Part shown: piece by piece, positions 7,388-16,802 of the stretch
How positions within the stretch are numbered: the first letter of the stretch is position 1
Layout: each line of letters begins with the position of its first letter
Source: Streptomyces caeruleatus
GTDB lineage: Bacteria; Actinomycetota; Actinomycetes; Streptomycetales; Streptomycetaceae
Assembly (NCBI RefSeq): GCF_001514235.1
Contig: NZ_KQ948934.1
Coordinates: 332,250 to 396,249 of the forward strand
Reading direction: 5' to 3'
Length of the DNA stretch: 64,000 nt
The notes under the pieces: generated by a model
Seen by the model: only the letters and a program-made list of their open reading frames with translations
What the model was told of the DNA's origin: nothing
Databases searched by the model: none
Position numbers and translations under genes: made by a program

Positions 7388-8136
7388 CCGTGCGGGAGCT
7401 CCGGTTCGACGTGGACGCCGTGGACGCCGTGGACGCCGTGGTGCTCGACATCGAGGGCACCACCAGCGCCACCGGGTTCGTCGTGGACGTGCTGTACCCG
7501 TACTCGCGTGCGCGGTTCGGCGCGCTGCTCGCCGAGCGCGGCGACGATCCGCGGGTGGCGCGGGCGCTCGCCCAGGTGCGGGAGCTGACGGGCGAGCCGG
7601 ACGCCGACGCCGTACGGATCGAGAAGACCCTCAACCTCTGGCTGGACGAGGACCGCAAGGCCACCCCGCTGAAGACCCTCCAGGGCATCATCTGGTCCGA
7701 GGGCTTCGCCCGCGGTGACCTCGTGTCGCACTTCTACGACGACGTCGTACCGCGGCTGCGGGCGTGGCACGCGGCGGGCGTACGGCTGTACGTCTACTCG
7801 TCGGGTTCGGTGGCCGCCCAGCGGGCGTGGTTCACCAACAGCCCGGACGGCGACCTGACGCCGCTGGTCTCCGGTCTGTACGACACCGAGAACGCGGGCC
7901 CCAAGCAGGAGCCGGAGTCGTACCGCCGTATCGCGGAGTCGACCGGCGTCGAGCCGGCCCGTCTCCTCTTCCTCTCCGACCGCCCGGGCGAACTGGACGC
8001 GGCCCGTGCGGCGGGCTGGCGGACGGTCGGTGTCCGGCGGCCCGGGGAGCCGTACTTCGAGCAAGGCGTCGGCGACCACGCGCAGGCGGGGACGTTCGAC
8101 GAGATCACCGTCATCACTTCCGGGAGCAGCACGTGA
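7384..8136 (+). CDS. mtnC: acireductone synthase (enolase-phosphatase)
   Basis: A 250-residue HAD-family enzyme that enolises 2,3-diketo-5-methylthiopentyl-1-phosphate and then removes the phosphate. HAD motif I is VVLDIEGTTSATGFV (family-typical DIEGT), motif II is VYSSGS and motif III/IV is LFLSDRPGELDAARAAGW. Start GTG overlaps the mtnD stop (GTGA). The N-terminus carries a 9-bp in-frame tandem repeat that encodes Asp-Ala-Val three times just before motif I, a lineage-specific extension of no evident function. Confidence 0.95.
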   Translation: MTVRELRFDVDAVDAVDAVVLDIEGTTSATGFVVDVLYPYSRARFGALLAERGDDPRVARALAQVRELTGEPDADAVRIEKTLNLWLDEDRKATPLKTLQGIIWSEGFARGDLVSHFYDDVVPRLRAWHAAGVRLYVYSSGSVAAQRAWFTNSPDGDLTPLVSGLYDTENAGPKQEPESYRRIAESTGVEPARLLFLSDRPGELDAARAAGWRTVGVRRPGEPYFEQGVGDHAQAGTFDEITVITSGSST

Positions 8137-8741
8137 CCGCCGACATAAGCCAACTCGACCTTGAGGAGGCGGGCGCGGTTTTGGCCGCCGAGTCCGCCCG
8201 GTTCGCCTCCTTCGGCTGGATGCGGGGCACCTCCGGCAACCTGTCCGTGGTGCTGTCCCGCGAGCCGCTGCGGCTGGCGGTGACGGCCAGCGGTCACGAC
8301 AAGGGCGAACTCACGCCCGCCGACGTGGTGCTGGTCGACGGACAGGGCGCCGCGGTGCGGGGCGGCAAGCCGTCCGCCGAGGCCGAGCTTCACGCGCGCG
8401 TGGCCGCGCTGACCGGGGCCGGGGCCGTCGTCCACGTCCACACGGTCGCCTCCGTGGCGATGGGCCGCCGCGAGCCCGGCGGCGTCGTGTTCAAGGACCT
8501 GGAGATGCTCAAGGGCGTCGGCCAGCCCGCCCACGACGTCGAGGTGACGCTGCCGGTCATCGCCAACAGCCAGGACATGAAGGTGCTCGGCGACCGTCTG
8601 GAGGCCGCGCGCGACCCCCGGATGCCCGCGGTGGTCGTGGCCGGACACGGCCTGTACGTGTGGGGCGACACCCCGCGCCAGGCCCGGCATCACACCGAAG
8701 TGGTGGAGTGGCTGCTGGAGTTGGAGCTCGCCCAGCGGTAG
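8133..8741 (+). CDS. mtnB: methylthioribulose-1-phosphate dehydratase
   Basis: A 202-residue class II aldolase/adducin-fold enzyme that dehydrates 5-methylthioribulose-1-phosphate to the diketo phosphate. Seen: GTSGNLSVV, TASGHDKGEL, the zinc and catalytic residues in SAEAELHARV and VVHVHTVAS, and the C-terminal QARHHTEVVEWL pair. GTG start overlaps the end of mtnC (GTGA). Length fits. It is the last gene of mtnDCB, and the next gene is convergent after 28 bp with no obvious terminator. Confidence 0.94.
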   Translation: MTADISQLDLEEAGAVLAAESARFASFGWMRGTSGNLSVVLSREPLRLAVTASGHDKGELTPADVVLVDGQGAAVRGGKPSAEAELHARVAALTGAGAVVHVHTVASVAMGRREPGGVVFKDLEMLKGVGQPAHDVEVTLPVIANSQDMKVLGDRLEAARDPRMPAVVVAGHGLYVWGDTPRQARHHTEVVEWLLELELAQR

Positions 8742-8769
8742 CCGGGAGCGCGGCGAGGTCGAGGTTCCT

Positions 8770-9648
8770 TCAGGGCAGCAGCGCCTCGCCGAGCCGCCTC
8801 CAGTGCGGCATCGCGGAGCCGCCGGGTTCGGTGCCGATGACCTGTACGGCGACGTGGTCGGCGCCCGCTCGGACGTGGGCGCGGAGCTTGTCCGCCACCG
8901 TGTCCAGGTCTCCCCAGAACACGAGGTCGTCGACGAGGCGGTCGCTGCCGCCGTGCGCGATCTCCTCGTCCGCGTAGCCGAGGCGGCGGAACTTGGCGAT
9001 GTTGTAAGGGGTGTTGAGGTACGGCCGCAGGTGCTCGCGCGCCGTCGCACGGGCCGTTTCGGAGTCCCGCTCCAGGAGCACCGGGTGTTCGACGCCGAGG
9101 AAGGCGTCGGGGCCGAGGACCTCCCGGGCCTGGGCGGTGTGGGCCGTGTTGACGTGGTAGGTGTGGGCGCCGGCGGAGCGGTCCCGGGCCAGGGCGAGCA
9201 TCTTGGGTCCGTACGCGGCGAGGACGCGGCGTACCGGCGTCCCGGGCGCGGGCACGGACGACTCCTTCGCGAGGGCGTCCAGTTCGTCGACGTACTCGGC
9301 CATGGCCGCCAGGGGCTTCACGCCCGGTCGTCGCTCGCCGCCGAACCCGAGGCCGAGCACATGCCGTCCCGGGTAGGCGTCGGCCAGCAGGGTGCTCGCG
9401 GCGTGCGTCGCCGCTGCCGCACGGGACCAGATCTGGGCGATGCCGTTGACGACGTGCAGCCGTTCGGTGCGGGAGAGCAGGTAGCCGGCCTGGGTGAGCG
9501 CCTCGCGCCCGCCCACCTCGGGGAACCACAGCGCCCGCCAGCCCAGCTGTTCCAACTCCTGCGCCGCGGCGCTGATCCGCGCGGCCGGCTGGTGCTCGAA
9601 GTCGAAGGTGTAGATGCCGAAGGTGCCCAAGGTTCCCAGGTTCGTCAT
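8770..9648 (-). CDS. LLM-class F420/flavin-dependent oxidoreductase
   Basis: A 292-residue luciferase-like (TIM-barrel) oxidoreductase. Seen: the N-terminal GTFGIYTFDFEHQP, LGWRALWFPEVGG, and VLGLGFGGERRPGV in the F420/FMN-binding region. The start ATG at 9648 lies just after an AT-rich palindrome. No substrate can be named. It sits between mtnB and mtnA, on the opposite strand, beside an ArsR-family gene that is also leftward. A role in sulfur or methylthio metabolism is only suggested by position. Confidence 0.8.
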   Translation of the reverse strand: MTNLGTLGTFGIYTFDFEHQPAARISAAAQELEQLGWRALWFPEVGGREALTQAGYLLSRTERLHVVNGIAQIWSRAAAATHAASTLLADAYPGRHVLGLGFGGERRPGVKPLAAMAEYVDELDALAKESSVPAPGTPVRRVLAAYGPKMLALARDRSAGAHTYHVNTAHTAQAREVLGPDAFLGVEHPVLLERDSETARATAREHLRPYLNTPYNIAKFRRLGYADEEIAHGGSDRLVDDLVFWGDLDTVADKLRAHVRAGADHVAVQVIGTEPGGSAMPHWRRLGEALLP

Positions 9649-9656
9649 GCATCGAA

Positions 9657-9676
9657 ATATCGCAGATTCTCGATAT
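9657..9676. promoter_or_regulatory. candidate ArsR operator (ATATCG-N8-CGATAT)
   Basis: A perfect 6-bp inverted repeat, ATATCG at 9657-9662 and CGATAT at 9671-9676, lies immediately before the oxidoreductase start and downstream of the ArsR-family gene. AT-rich palindromes of this form are typical ArsR/SmtB sites. It stands out in a G+C-rich background. Confidence 0.5.
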
Positions 9677-9729
9677 GAAATGCAACAGGCGGCCCCTGGT
9701 GGCGTGTTCAAGGCACCCCGGGAAGGCCG

Positions 9730-10062
9730 CTAGAGAGTCCGACCGAGCCGGGCGACCAGCTCGGCGATGCGCTCCTCGTCCCGCTTGTAGTGGGTCCACT
9801 TGCCCACCCGCGTCGCCCGCACCAGACCCGCCCGCTGGAGTTCGGCCAGGTACGCCGACACGGTCGACTGGGCCAGCCCGGCCTTGGCCTGGATGTGGCT
9901 CACACAGACCCCGACCTCGGCCGGGTCCGCGATGGCCTCGTACTGCGAGAAGTGCCGCTCGGGCTCGCGCAGCCAGGCCAGCAGCTGCAGGCGCACCGGA
10001 TTGGCCAGCGCCTTCAGTGCGCCGACCAGATCCGCATCCGGTGAGGTCGCAGCGTCGGTCAT
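9730..10062 (-). CDS. ArsR-family transcriptional regulator
   Basis: A 110-residue winged-helix repressor. Helix-turn-helix: ALANPVRLQLLAWL near residues 18-31, then AGLAQSTVSAYLAELQRAGLV (recognition helix) and the wing RVGKWTHYKRDE. The metal-sensing ELCVCD of arsenic sensors is reduced to EVGVCVSH with one Cys, so it may sense something other than arsenite. A TATACT box 8 bp before the ATG suggests a nearly leaderless transcript. It probably controls the adjacent oxidoreductase through the palindrome at 9657. Confidence 0.85.
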   Translation of the reverse strand: MTDAATSPDADLVGALKALANPVRLQLLAWLREPERHFSQYEAIADPAEVGVCVSHIQAKAGLAQSTVSAYLAELQRAGLVRATRVGKWTHYKRDEERIAELVARLGRTL

Positions 10063-10181
10063 GGGTTCGGAGTATAGGTCGGCCGGGCGTCATGGTTGGT
10101 GGCTCGTGGTCGTGGCCCATGCCCCGCGCCCCACGCCCACGCCCCACCGCCCACGCCCCGTGACCTGTGCGCCGCTGAACG

Positions 10182-11234
<1,053 letters not shown>

Positions 11235-11382
11235 AAGAGGACACTCCTACTGTTCCTGTGGGTGTCCGCAACCGTACATGAGCTTGGGAAACCACAGTTC
11301 GAGACAGGGGAGCGCACGTCCGAACGCCAGGTGTACAGTCCACGCACCCGCACAGCCCGCAGGCCGAGACGAAGGAGGACGC

Positions 11383-11448
11383 GTGCTGCTCACCAAGCGC
11401 CGCTACCTCGACTTCGGCCGCTGTGCCGGCGACGGCTGTCCCCGCTGA
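11383..11448 (+). CDS. 21-residue leader peptide of nucleoside-transporter operon
   Basis: A GTG-initiated ORF with a strong ribosome-binding site (AAGGAGG at 11372-11378) encodes a classic Streptomyces-type leader: LLTKRRYLDFGRC followed by AGDGCPR and a stop. It has two Cys near the end. The binding-protein gene starts 105 bp downstream. A weak -10 (TACAGT, 11334-11339) lies about 44 bp upstream. Cys-dependent control of the downstream ABC/MTA operon is inferred from similar leaders before sulfur genes. Confidence 0.62.
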   Translation: MLLTKRRYLDFGRCAGDGCPR

Positions 11449-11552
11449 GCCGCCCCCACCTCAGCCTCTCCTCTCGTCGCCCCTCTCACCTCACGCGTTC
11501 ATCGCCGAGCGCGCCTTGCCGTTCCCCCGGCCGGCTTCCCCGGAAGGTCCCG

Positions 11553-12605
11553 ATGTCCCGCAGACTCCGCCGTTCCCTGCAACTCGCCGCCACCACCGCG
11601 CTCGTGGTCACCGCGGCCACCGGCTGCAATGCCGCCGCCAAGAAGGACGGCTCCGACAGCGCGGGCGGCGGCAGCGGAAAGACGTTCACGCTGGTCACCC
11701 CCGACGCCGTCGGGCAGAACGAGTTCCTGAAGCTCGCCGTCAGCGGCATCGAGGACGCGGCGAAGCGGCACGACGGGTCGCAGAAGGTCTACGAGTCCAC
11801 GGACGCCGCCTCCCAGCAGCAGAACGTGCAGGCCGCCGTGGACGCCGAGCCGGACGTCGTCGTGCTGGTCGGCTTCGAGTTCGCCGACCTCGTCGCGCAG
11901 CAGGCCGAGAAGCACCCGAAGCAGCAGTTCCTGATCGTCGACGCCTGCACCACGAAGACGTACAAGAACGTCAGCTGCGCGGTCTTTCGCGAGCACGAGG
12001 GCGTCTTCCTCGCGGGCGCCGAGGCCGGTCTGCTCAGCGAGTCCGGGAAGGTCGGCGCGGTCGACGTCCTCGACACGCCCCAGTTCCGCCGCTACAGCGA
12101 CCCGTTCGCGGCCGGCGCCAAGAAGGTTGCCGGCAAGACGGAGACCTCGACGCGCTTCGTCGGCGGGCAGTCCCCGTTCGACGACTCGGCCCGCGCCAAG
12201 GAGCAGGCGAACACCCTGCTCGCCAAGGGCTACGACCAGATCATGGCGGCCGCCGCGGCCGGAAACTACGGCGTCTTCGAGGCGGCGAAGGCCAAGGGCG
12301 CGTTCGCGTACGGCGTCGACGTCAACCAGTGCCTCTCCGCGCCCGGCACGGTCGTCGACAACGTGATCAAGCGCACGGATGTCGCCGTGGAGAAGGGCAT
12401 CGAGGCCGTCCTCGCCGGAAAGACGGGCACGACCGTCTCGTACGGGCTGAAGGAGGGCGGCATCAGCCTGACCGGTCTGGAGGACGGCGTCGACTCGTCG
12501 AAGTGCGTGATCGCCGAGCACAAGGACGTCCTGAAGCAGGTCGAGGCGCTGCGCGACCAGATCGTCGCCGGGAAGCTGACGGTCGATGACCCCGCCGCGA
12601 GCTGA
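11553..12605 (+). CDS. BMP-family nucleoside-binding lipoprotein
   Basis: A 350-residue lipoprotein of the BMP/PnrA (Med) family, the binding subunit of purine-nucleoside ABC importers. The signal peptide ends in the lipobox TAATGC (Cys25). Mature motifs include DAEPDVVVLVGFEFADLV, FREHEGVFLAGAEAGLLS and AAAAAGNYGVFEAAKAKG. The start ATG at 11553 has GGAAGG 5 bp upstream; longer in-frame extensions run antisense through mtnA and are not real. The gene overlaps the ATPase gene by 20 bp. With an MTA/SAH deaminase and a phosphorylase in the operon, methylthioadenosine or a related nucleoside is the probable ligand. Confidence 0.88.
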   Translation: MSRRLRRSLQLAATTALVVTAATGCNAAAKKDGSDSAGGGSGKTFTLVTPDAVGQNEFLKLAVSGIEDAAKRHDGSQKVYESTDAASQQQNVQAAVDAEPDVVVLVGFEFADLVAQQAEKHPKQQFLIVDACTTKTYKNVSCAVFREHEGVFLAGAEAGLLSESGKVGAVDVLDTPQFRRYSDPFAAGAKKVAGKTETSTRFVGGQSPFDDSARAKEQANTLLAKGYDQIMAAAAAGNYGVFEAAKAKGAFAYGVDVNQCLSAPGTVVDNVIKRTDVAVEKGIEAVLAGKTGTTVSYGLKEGGISLTGLEDGVDSSKCVIAEHKDVLKQVEALRDQIVAGKLTVDDPAAS

Positions 12606-14109
12606 ACCTGCCGTCGAGCTGCGCGGAATCACCAAGCGGTTCCCCGGCACGCTCGCCAACGACGCCGTCGACCTGACCGTCCGCCACGGCGAGATCCACG
12701 CCCTCATGGGCGAGAACGGCGCGGGCAAGTCGACGCTCATGTCCGTCCTGTACGGCATGGAGCTCCCGGATGCCGGGACGATCCGTGTCGACGGACGGGA
12801 CGTCGACTTCGCCAGCCCCTCCGACGCCATGGCCGCCGGGCTCGGCATGGTCCACCAGAGCTTCAAGCTGTTCGGCTCGCTGAGCGTCGCAGAGAACGTG
12901 GTGTACGCCGCCGAGCCGCGCCGCTTCGGCCTGGTGGACCGCGCGGCCGCCCGGCGCCGGGTGCGGGAACTCGCCGCGGAGCACGGACTGGCCGTCGATC
13001 CGGACGCCCGGGTCGGGGACCTCCCGGTCGGCCTGCGGCAGCGCGTGGAGATCCTCAAGCTGCTGCACCGGGGCGCGCGGACGCTCATCCTCGACGAGCC
13101 GACCGCCGTGCTCACGCCGGCCGAGGCGGACGCCCTGTTCGCGGTGCTCAAGTCGCTGGCCGCCGAGGGCCGTACGGTGATCCTTGTCACGCACAAGCTG
13201 CGCGAGGTGCTGGAGGGCAGCGACCGCGTGACCGTGCTGCGGGACGGCAGGGTCGTGGCCCGGCTGGTCACCTCGGAGACGTCGGCCGACGAGATCGCGG
13301 CCGCGATGACGGGCCGCGCGGTCGAGCTGGACCGCGTCCACGCGCCGGGCACGCCGGGTGACGTGGTCCTGGAGGTGTCCGGCCTCGCCACCGACGCCGT
13401 GCGCGACGTCGACCTGACCGTCCGCGCCGGCGAGATCGTCGGCATCGCGGGTGTCGCGGGCAACGGACAGAGCGAGCTGATCGAGGCGCTGGCCGGACTG
13501 CGGCCGGTGGGGGCCGGCCATGTGGCCCTCCAGGGCGAGGACATCACCCACGCCTCGGCCACCGAACGCCGGCTCAAGGGACTGGCGTACGTCCCCGAGG
13601 ACCGCCACGCGGTCGGTACGGCGCCGGACGCCTCGGTCGCGGACAACCTCGCGATGGGCCACCACCGTACGTCCCTGTCGTCACGCGGGCTGCTGCCGCC
13701 GACGGCCGTACGCGCCCACGCGAGGCGTCTCGTCGAGCGTTTCGGCATCAAGGCGTCGGCGCCCGAGGCGTCCGCGTCCGCCCTGTCCGGCGGCAACCTC
13801 CAGAAGCTGCTGATCGGCCGTGAACTCGCCCACGACGCCCCGCTGCTGCTCGTCGAGCAGCCGACGCGCGGTGTGGACATCGGCGCGATCCAGAACATCC
13901 ACGACCAGCTGATCGCCTACCGCGACGCCGGTCACGCCGTCCTCCTCGTCTCGGCCGAGCTGAGCGAGATCAGGGGGCTCGCGGACCGGGTGCTGGTGAT
14001 GTACGAGGGCCGGATCACGGCGACGTACGACAAGGACGCGGCGGACGAACGGACGCTGGGCCTCGCGATGGCGGGTGGCAGCGGCAAGCAGGTGGAGACC
14101 GTCGACTGA
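12586..14109 (+). CDS. nucleoside ABC transporter ATP-binding protein
   Basis: A 507-residue tandem-ATPase of the sugar/nucleoside (YufO/NupO) type. Domain 1: Walker A GENGAGKST near residue 44 and LILDEPTAVLTPAEAD. Domain 2: GVAGNGQSELIEALAG, in which the Walker A lysine is replaced by Gln as is usual in this class, then LSGGNLQKLLIGREL and LLVEQPTRGVD. It powers uptake together with the two permeases encoded next. It starts inside the 3' end of the lipoprotein gene, so translation is coupled. Confidence 0.92.
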   Translation: MTPPRAEPAVELRGITKRFPGTLANDAVDLTVRHGEIHALMGENGAGKSTLMSVLYGMELPDAGTIRVDGRDVDFASPSDAMAAGLGMVHQSFKLFGSLSVAENVVYAAEPRRFGLVDRAAARRRVRELAAEHGLAVDPDARVGDLPVGLRQRVEILKLLHRGARTLILDEPTAVLTPAEADALFAVLKSLAAEGRTVILVTHKLREVLEGSDRVTVLRDGRVVARLVTSETSADEIAAAMTGRAVELDRVHAPGTPGDVVLEVSGLATDAVRDVDLTVRAGEIVGIAGVAGNGQSELIEALAGLRPVGAGHVALQGEDITHASATERRLKGLAYVPEDRHAVGTAPDASVADNLAMGHHRTSLSSRGLLPPTAVRAHARRLVERFGIKASAPEASASALSGGNLQKLLIGRELAHDAPLLLVEQPTRGVDIGAIQNIHDQLIAYRDAGHAVLLVSAELSEIRGLADRVLVMYEGRITATYDKDAADERTLGLAMAGGSGKQVETVD

Positions 14110-14110
14110 C

Positions 14111-15151
14111 ATGAACGACCGCATATCCGGAGCCCTGCGCTCCCCCGTCACCTTCTCCGTGCTCGCGGGCGTCGTCATCGGCGCCCTGTTCCTCGTCGGC
14201 ACCGGCGCGGACCCGGTCACGGCCTACGAGGCGGTCCTGACCGGCGCGCTCGGCGCCGACGGCATCGGCTCGACCCTGACCACGACGACGAGCGTGCTCG
14301 GCATGGCGCTCGCGCTGGCGATCCCGCTGCGGGCCCGGCTCATCAACCTGGGCGGCGACGGACAGATGGTGCTCGGCGGCATCACCGCGGCCGTGACCGG
14401 CCTGTACGCACCGCTGCCCGCGCCCCTGAGCGTCGCCCTGGCGCTCCTCGCGGGCATGGCGGCCGGCGCCGCCTACGCGGCCCTCGCCGCCCTGTGCGAG
14501 AACCACCTCGGCGTTCCGCTGCTGGTCAGCAGCCTGCTGCTGAGCTACCCGGCGGTGTCGCTGGCCTCCTATCTGGCCCGCTATCCGCTCAAGGAGCCCG
14601 GCTCCAGCCTTCCGCAGACCCGGACGCTGCCCGACGGAGTGGAGCTGCCCGCGTTCGGCGACTCGACGGTGACCGTCGGGCTGGTGCTCGTCGTCCTCGC
14701 GGCGGCCGCGTACTGGTTCACGGATCGGCGCACGGCCATCGGGTACGAGATACGCATGACCGGCCTGAACGCCCGTTTCTCCGCCTACGCCGGGGTCGAA
14801 CGCCGGGGCCTGACCCTGAAGTTGATGTCCGTCTCGGGCGCGCTCGCCGGACTGGTCGGCGCGATCGGGGTGTTGAGCTTCCCGTACCGTTTCGTCGACG
14901 GCTCGCTCACCGCGCCCGGCTACACCTGGACGGGCCTGACGGCCGCGCTGCTGGCCATGGCGGCTCCGGTGGGCACGGTGGTCTCCGCGTTCTTCTTCGC
15001 GGTCCTGCAGGTCGGCGGGCTCGCGATGGAGCGGACGACCGAGGTGCCGCGCGAGCTGACGCAGGTGCTCCAGGCGATCGTGATCGTGTTCCTGGCGGCC
15101 CGGCTGCGCCTGCCCGGCCGTCGGCTGAACCGCCGTAAGGAGGCGGTGTGA
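14111..15151 (+). CDS. nucleoside ABC transporter permease 1
   Basis: A 346-residue multi-spanning permease (BPD_transp_2, YufP/NupP type). Hydrophobic segments begin at residue 12, and the family region LRARLINLGGDGQMVLGG is present, followed by MTGLNARFSAYAGV in the coupling loop. It begins 1 bp after the ATPase stop and is the first of two different permease subunits that form a heterodimer. The start ATG at 14111 is chosen because further in-frame codons upstream overlap the ATPase gene. Confidence 0.9.
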   Translation: MNDRISGALRSPVTFSVLAGVVIGALFLVGTGADPVTAYEAVLTGALGADGIGSTLTTTTSVLGMALALAIPLRARLINLGGDGQMVLGGITAAVTGLYAPLPAPLSVALALLAGMAAGAAYAALAALCENHLGVPLLVSSLLLSYPAVSLASYLARYPLKEPGSSLPQTRTLPDGVELPAFGDSTVTVGLVLVVLAAAAYWFTDRRTAIGYEIRMTGLNARFSAYAGVERRGLTLKLMSVSGALAGLVGAIGVLSFPYRFVDGSLTAPGYTWTGLTAALLAMAAPVGTVVSAFFFAVLQVGGLAMERTTEVPRELTQVLQAIVIVFLAARLRLPGRRLNRRKEAV

Positions 15152-16017
15152 TGTTCCTCGACTCCGATCTGCTGCTGTCGGCGCTGCGCGCGCTCACCCC
15201 GATCCTGCTGGCCGCGCTCGGCGGTGCGATCTGCGAGCGGGCGGGCGTGTTCAACATCGGCCTCGAAGGCATGATGCTGATGGGCTGCTTCACCGCGGTG
15301 ACCACCAGCTGGTTCACGGGCAGCGCCTGGCTCGGCGTGCTGGCGGCGGCGCTCGCGGCGGCCGCGTACTCGCTGATCCTGGCCGTGGGCGCCGTGACGC
15401 TGCGCGGGGACGCGGTCGTTCTCGGCGTGGCCATGAACCTGCTGGCCGTCGGCCTGACCGGCTTCCTGCTGCGTACGGTCTTCGGCGTCCAGGGCACCTT
15501 CGACGACCCGTCACTCGCCGGGCTCCCGCTGGTCGGTGGCTTCACCCCGCTGACGTATCTGTCCTGGGCTGCGGTCGGCGTGGCCGCGGTGCTGCTGTCC
15601 CGACATGTGTGGGGGCTGCGGCTGCGCGGGGTCGGCGAGGCTCCCGACGCGGCGGCGACGCTCGGGGTGAGCCCGGTCGGGTACAAGTACGGGGCGATCC
15701 TGGTCTCCGGCGTCCTGTGCGGGCTGGCGGGTGCCCAACTCGCCCTCGGCAACGTCACGTTGTTCACCGAGAACATGACGGCCGGCCGGGGCTGGATCGC
15801 GGTCGTCGCGGTCATGCTCGGCCGGGCCGCGCCCGTCGGCGTCCTGCTCGCCGCCCTGCTGTTCGGCCTCGCGGAGGCGGCCGGCTTCCGTCTCCAGGGC
15901 CTCGGTCTGCCGCAGCAGGCGACCGACGCCGCGCCGTACGTCGTCACGCTCGGCGCCCTGTTCCTCACGACGGCCCGCCGCCGTCGCCGTACCCGCCCTT
16001 CCGGAGCCGCCACATGA
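15151..16017 (+). CDS. nucleoside ABC transporter permease 2
   Basis: A 288-residue permease (YufQ/NupQ type), partner of the preceding subunit. Seen: RAGVFNIGLEGMMLMG, LGVAMNLLAVGLTGF and VGEAPDAAATLGVSP, all family-typical. Either GTG at 15148 or ATG at 15151 could be the start; the ATG gives 7 bp to AAGGAGG (15137-15143) and is preferred. Start and preceding stop overlap as TGATG. It ends overlapping the phosphorylase start. Confidence 0.9.
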   Translation: MFLDSDLLLSALRALTPILLAALGGAICERAGVFNIGLEGMMLMGCFTAVTTSWFTGSAWLGVLAAALAAAAYSLILAVGAVTLRGDAVVLGVAMNLLAVGLTGFLLRTVFGVQGTFDDPSLAGLPLVGGFTPLTYLSWAAVGVAAVLLSRHVWGLRLRGVGEAPDAAATLGVSPVGYKYGAILVSGVLCGLAGAQLALGNVTLFTENMTAGRGWIAVVAVMLGRAAPVGVLLAALLFGLAEAAGFRLQGLGLPQQATDAAPYVVTLGALFLTTARRRRRTRPSGAAT

Positions 16018-16802
16018 CCCAGGACCCGCGCCAGGACCTGCTGCCCGTCACCCGCATACCCCGCACAGGCCTCCCGGCGCACGCGCTCGTCGTCGGCGAC
16101 CCGGCGCGCGCGGCGGCCGTCGCCGCCCTGCTGGACGGTGCCGAGGAGGTGTCCCACCACCGCGAGTACCGTGTGTTCAGCGGGAGTTGGAAGGGCGTGC
16201 CGGTCACCGTCGCCTCGCACGGGGTGGGCGGGCCGGGCGCGATCCTGATGTTCCAGGAGCTGGCGGACGCGGGGATCCACACGTTCCTGCGGTTCGGTAC
16301 GGCGGGTGCGATCCGGCCGGGTATCGGCGACGGCGACCTCGTCATCGCGGAGGCGGCCGTACGGGACGACGGCGTCACCCAGCAGCTGTTGCCGCCGGAG
16401 TACCCGGCGGTGGCCGCCCCCGAGGCGGTGCTCGCGTTGCAGCGGGCCGCGCGCGAGGTGGGCGCCCGGCACCACCGGGGCATCGTGTGGACGCGGGCGG
16501 CGTTCCAGCCGGGGCCGCTGCCGCTGTTCTCGTACGACGGTGCCGGGCTCGCGGCGATCGAGATGGAACTGTCGGCGCTGCTGGTGACGGCCTCGCTGCG
16601 CGGGCTGGTCGCCGGGGGCGTGCTGGTCGTGGACGGCGCCAACGCCGACGAACTGGTCGACGAGGACGCCACCGGCGGGTACAACCCGCACCGGGAGGTC
16701 GTCGCGGCCGGGGTGGAGCGGGGCGCCCTGGTGTCGCTGGAGGCGCTGCGGCTGCTCTCGGAGGAGTACGCCGCCGACCGCCCGGAAGGCGGTGGGGCGT
16801 GA
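16014..16802 (+). CDS. nucleoside phosphorylase (probable methylthioinosine/uridine phosphorylase family)
   Basis: A 262-residue member of the PNP/UDP phosphorylase family. Seen: VVGDPARAAAVAALL (phosphate loop), HGVGGPGAILMFQEL, LRFGTAGAI and the substrate region AAIEMELSALLV with the EMEL motif. It cleaves a nucleoside with phosphate to a base and a sugar-1-phosphate. Followed directly by an MTA/SAH deaminase gene, it plausibly splits methylthioinosine to hypoxanthine and methylthioribose-1-phosphate, feeding MtnA. Uridine phosphorylase activity cannot be excluded by sequence reading. Start and stop overlap neighbours by 4 bp each. Confidence 0.82.
   Translation: MTQDPRQDLLPVTRIPRTGLPAHALVVGDPARAAAVAALLDGAEEVSHHREYRVFSGSWKGVPVTVASHGVGGPGAILMFQELADAGIHTFLRFGTAGAIRPGIGDGDLVIAEAAVRDDGVTQQLLPPEYPAVAAPEAVLALQRAAREVGARHHRGIVWTRAAFQPGPLPLFSYDGAGLAAIEMELSALLVTASLRGLVAGGVLVVDGANADELVDEDATGGYNPHREVVAAGVERGALVSLEALRLLSEEYAADRPEGGGA

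Noticed and set aside
10063..10181. Small gene between the ArsR gene and mtnA
   Set aside because: The stretch is a degenerate CCACGCCC-type low-complexity repeat with no plausible start, RBS or protein.
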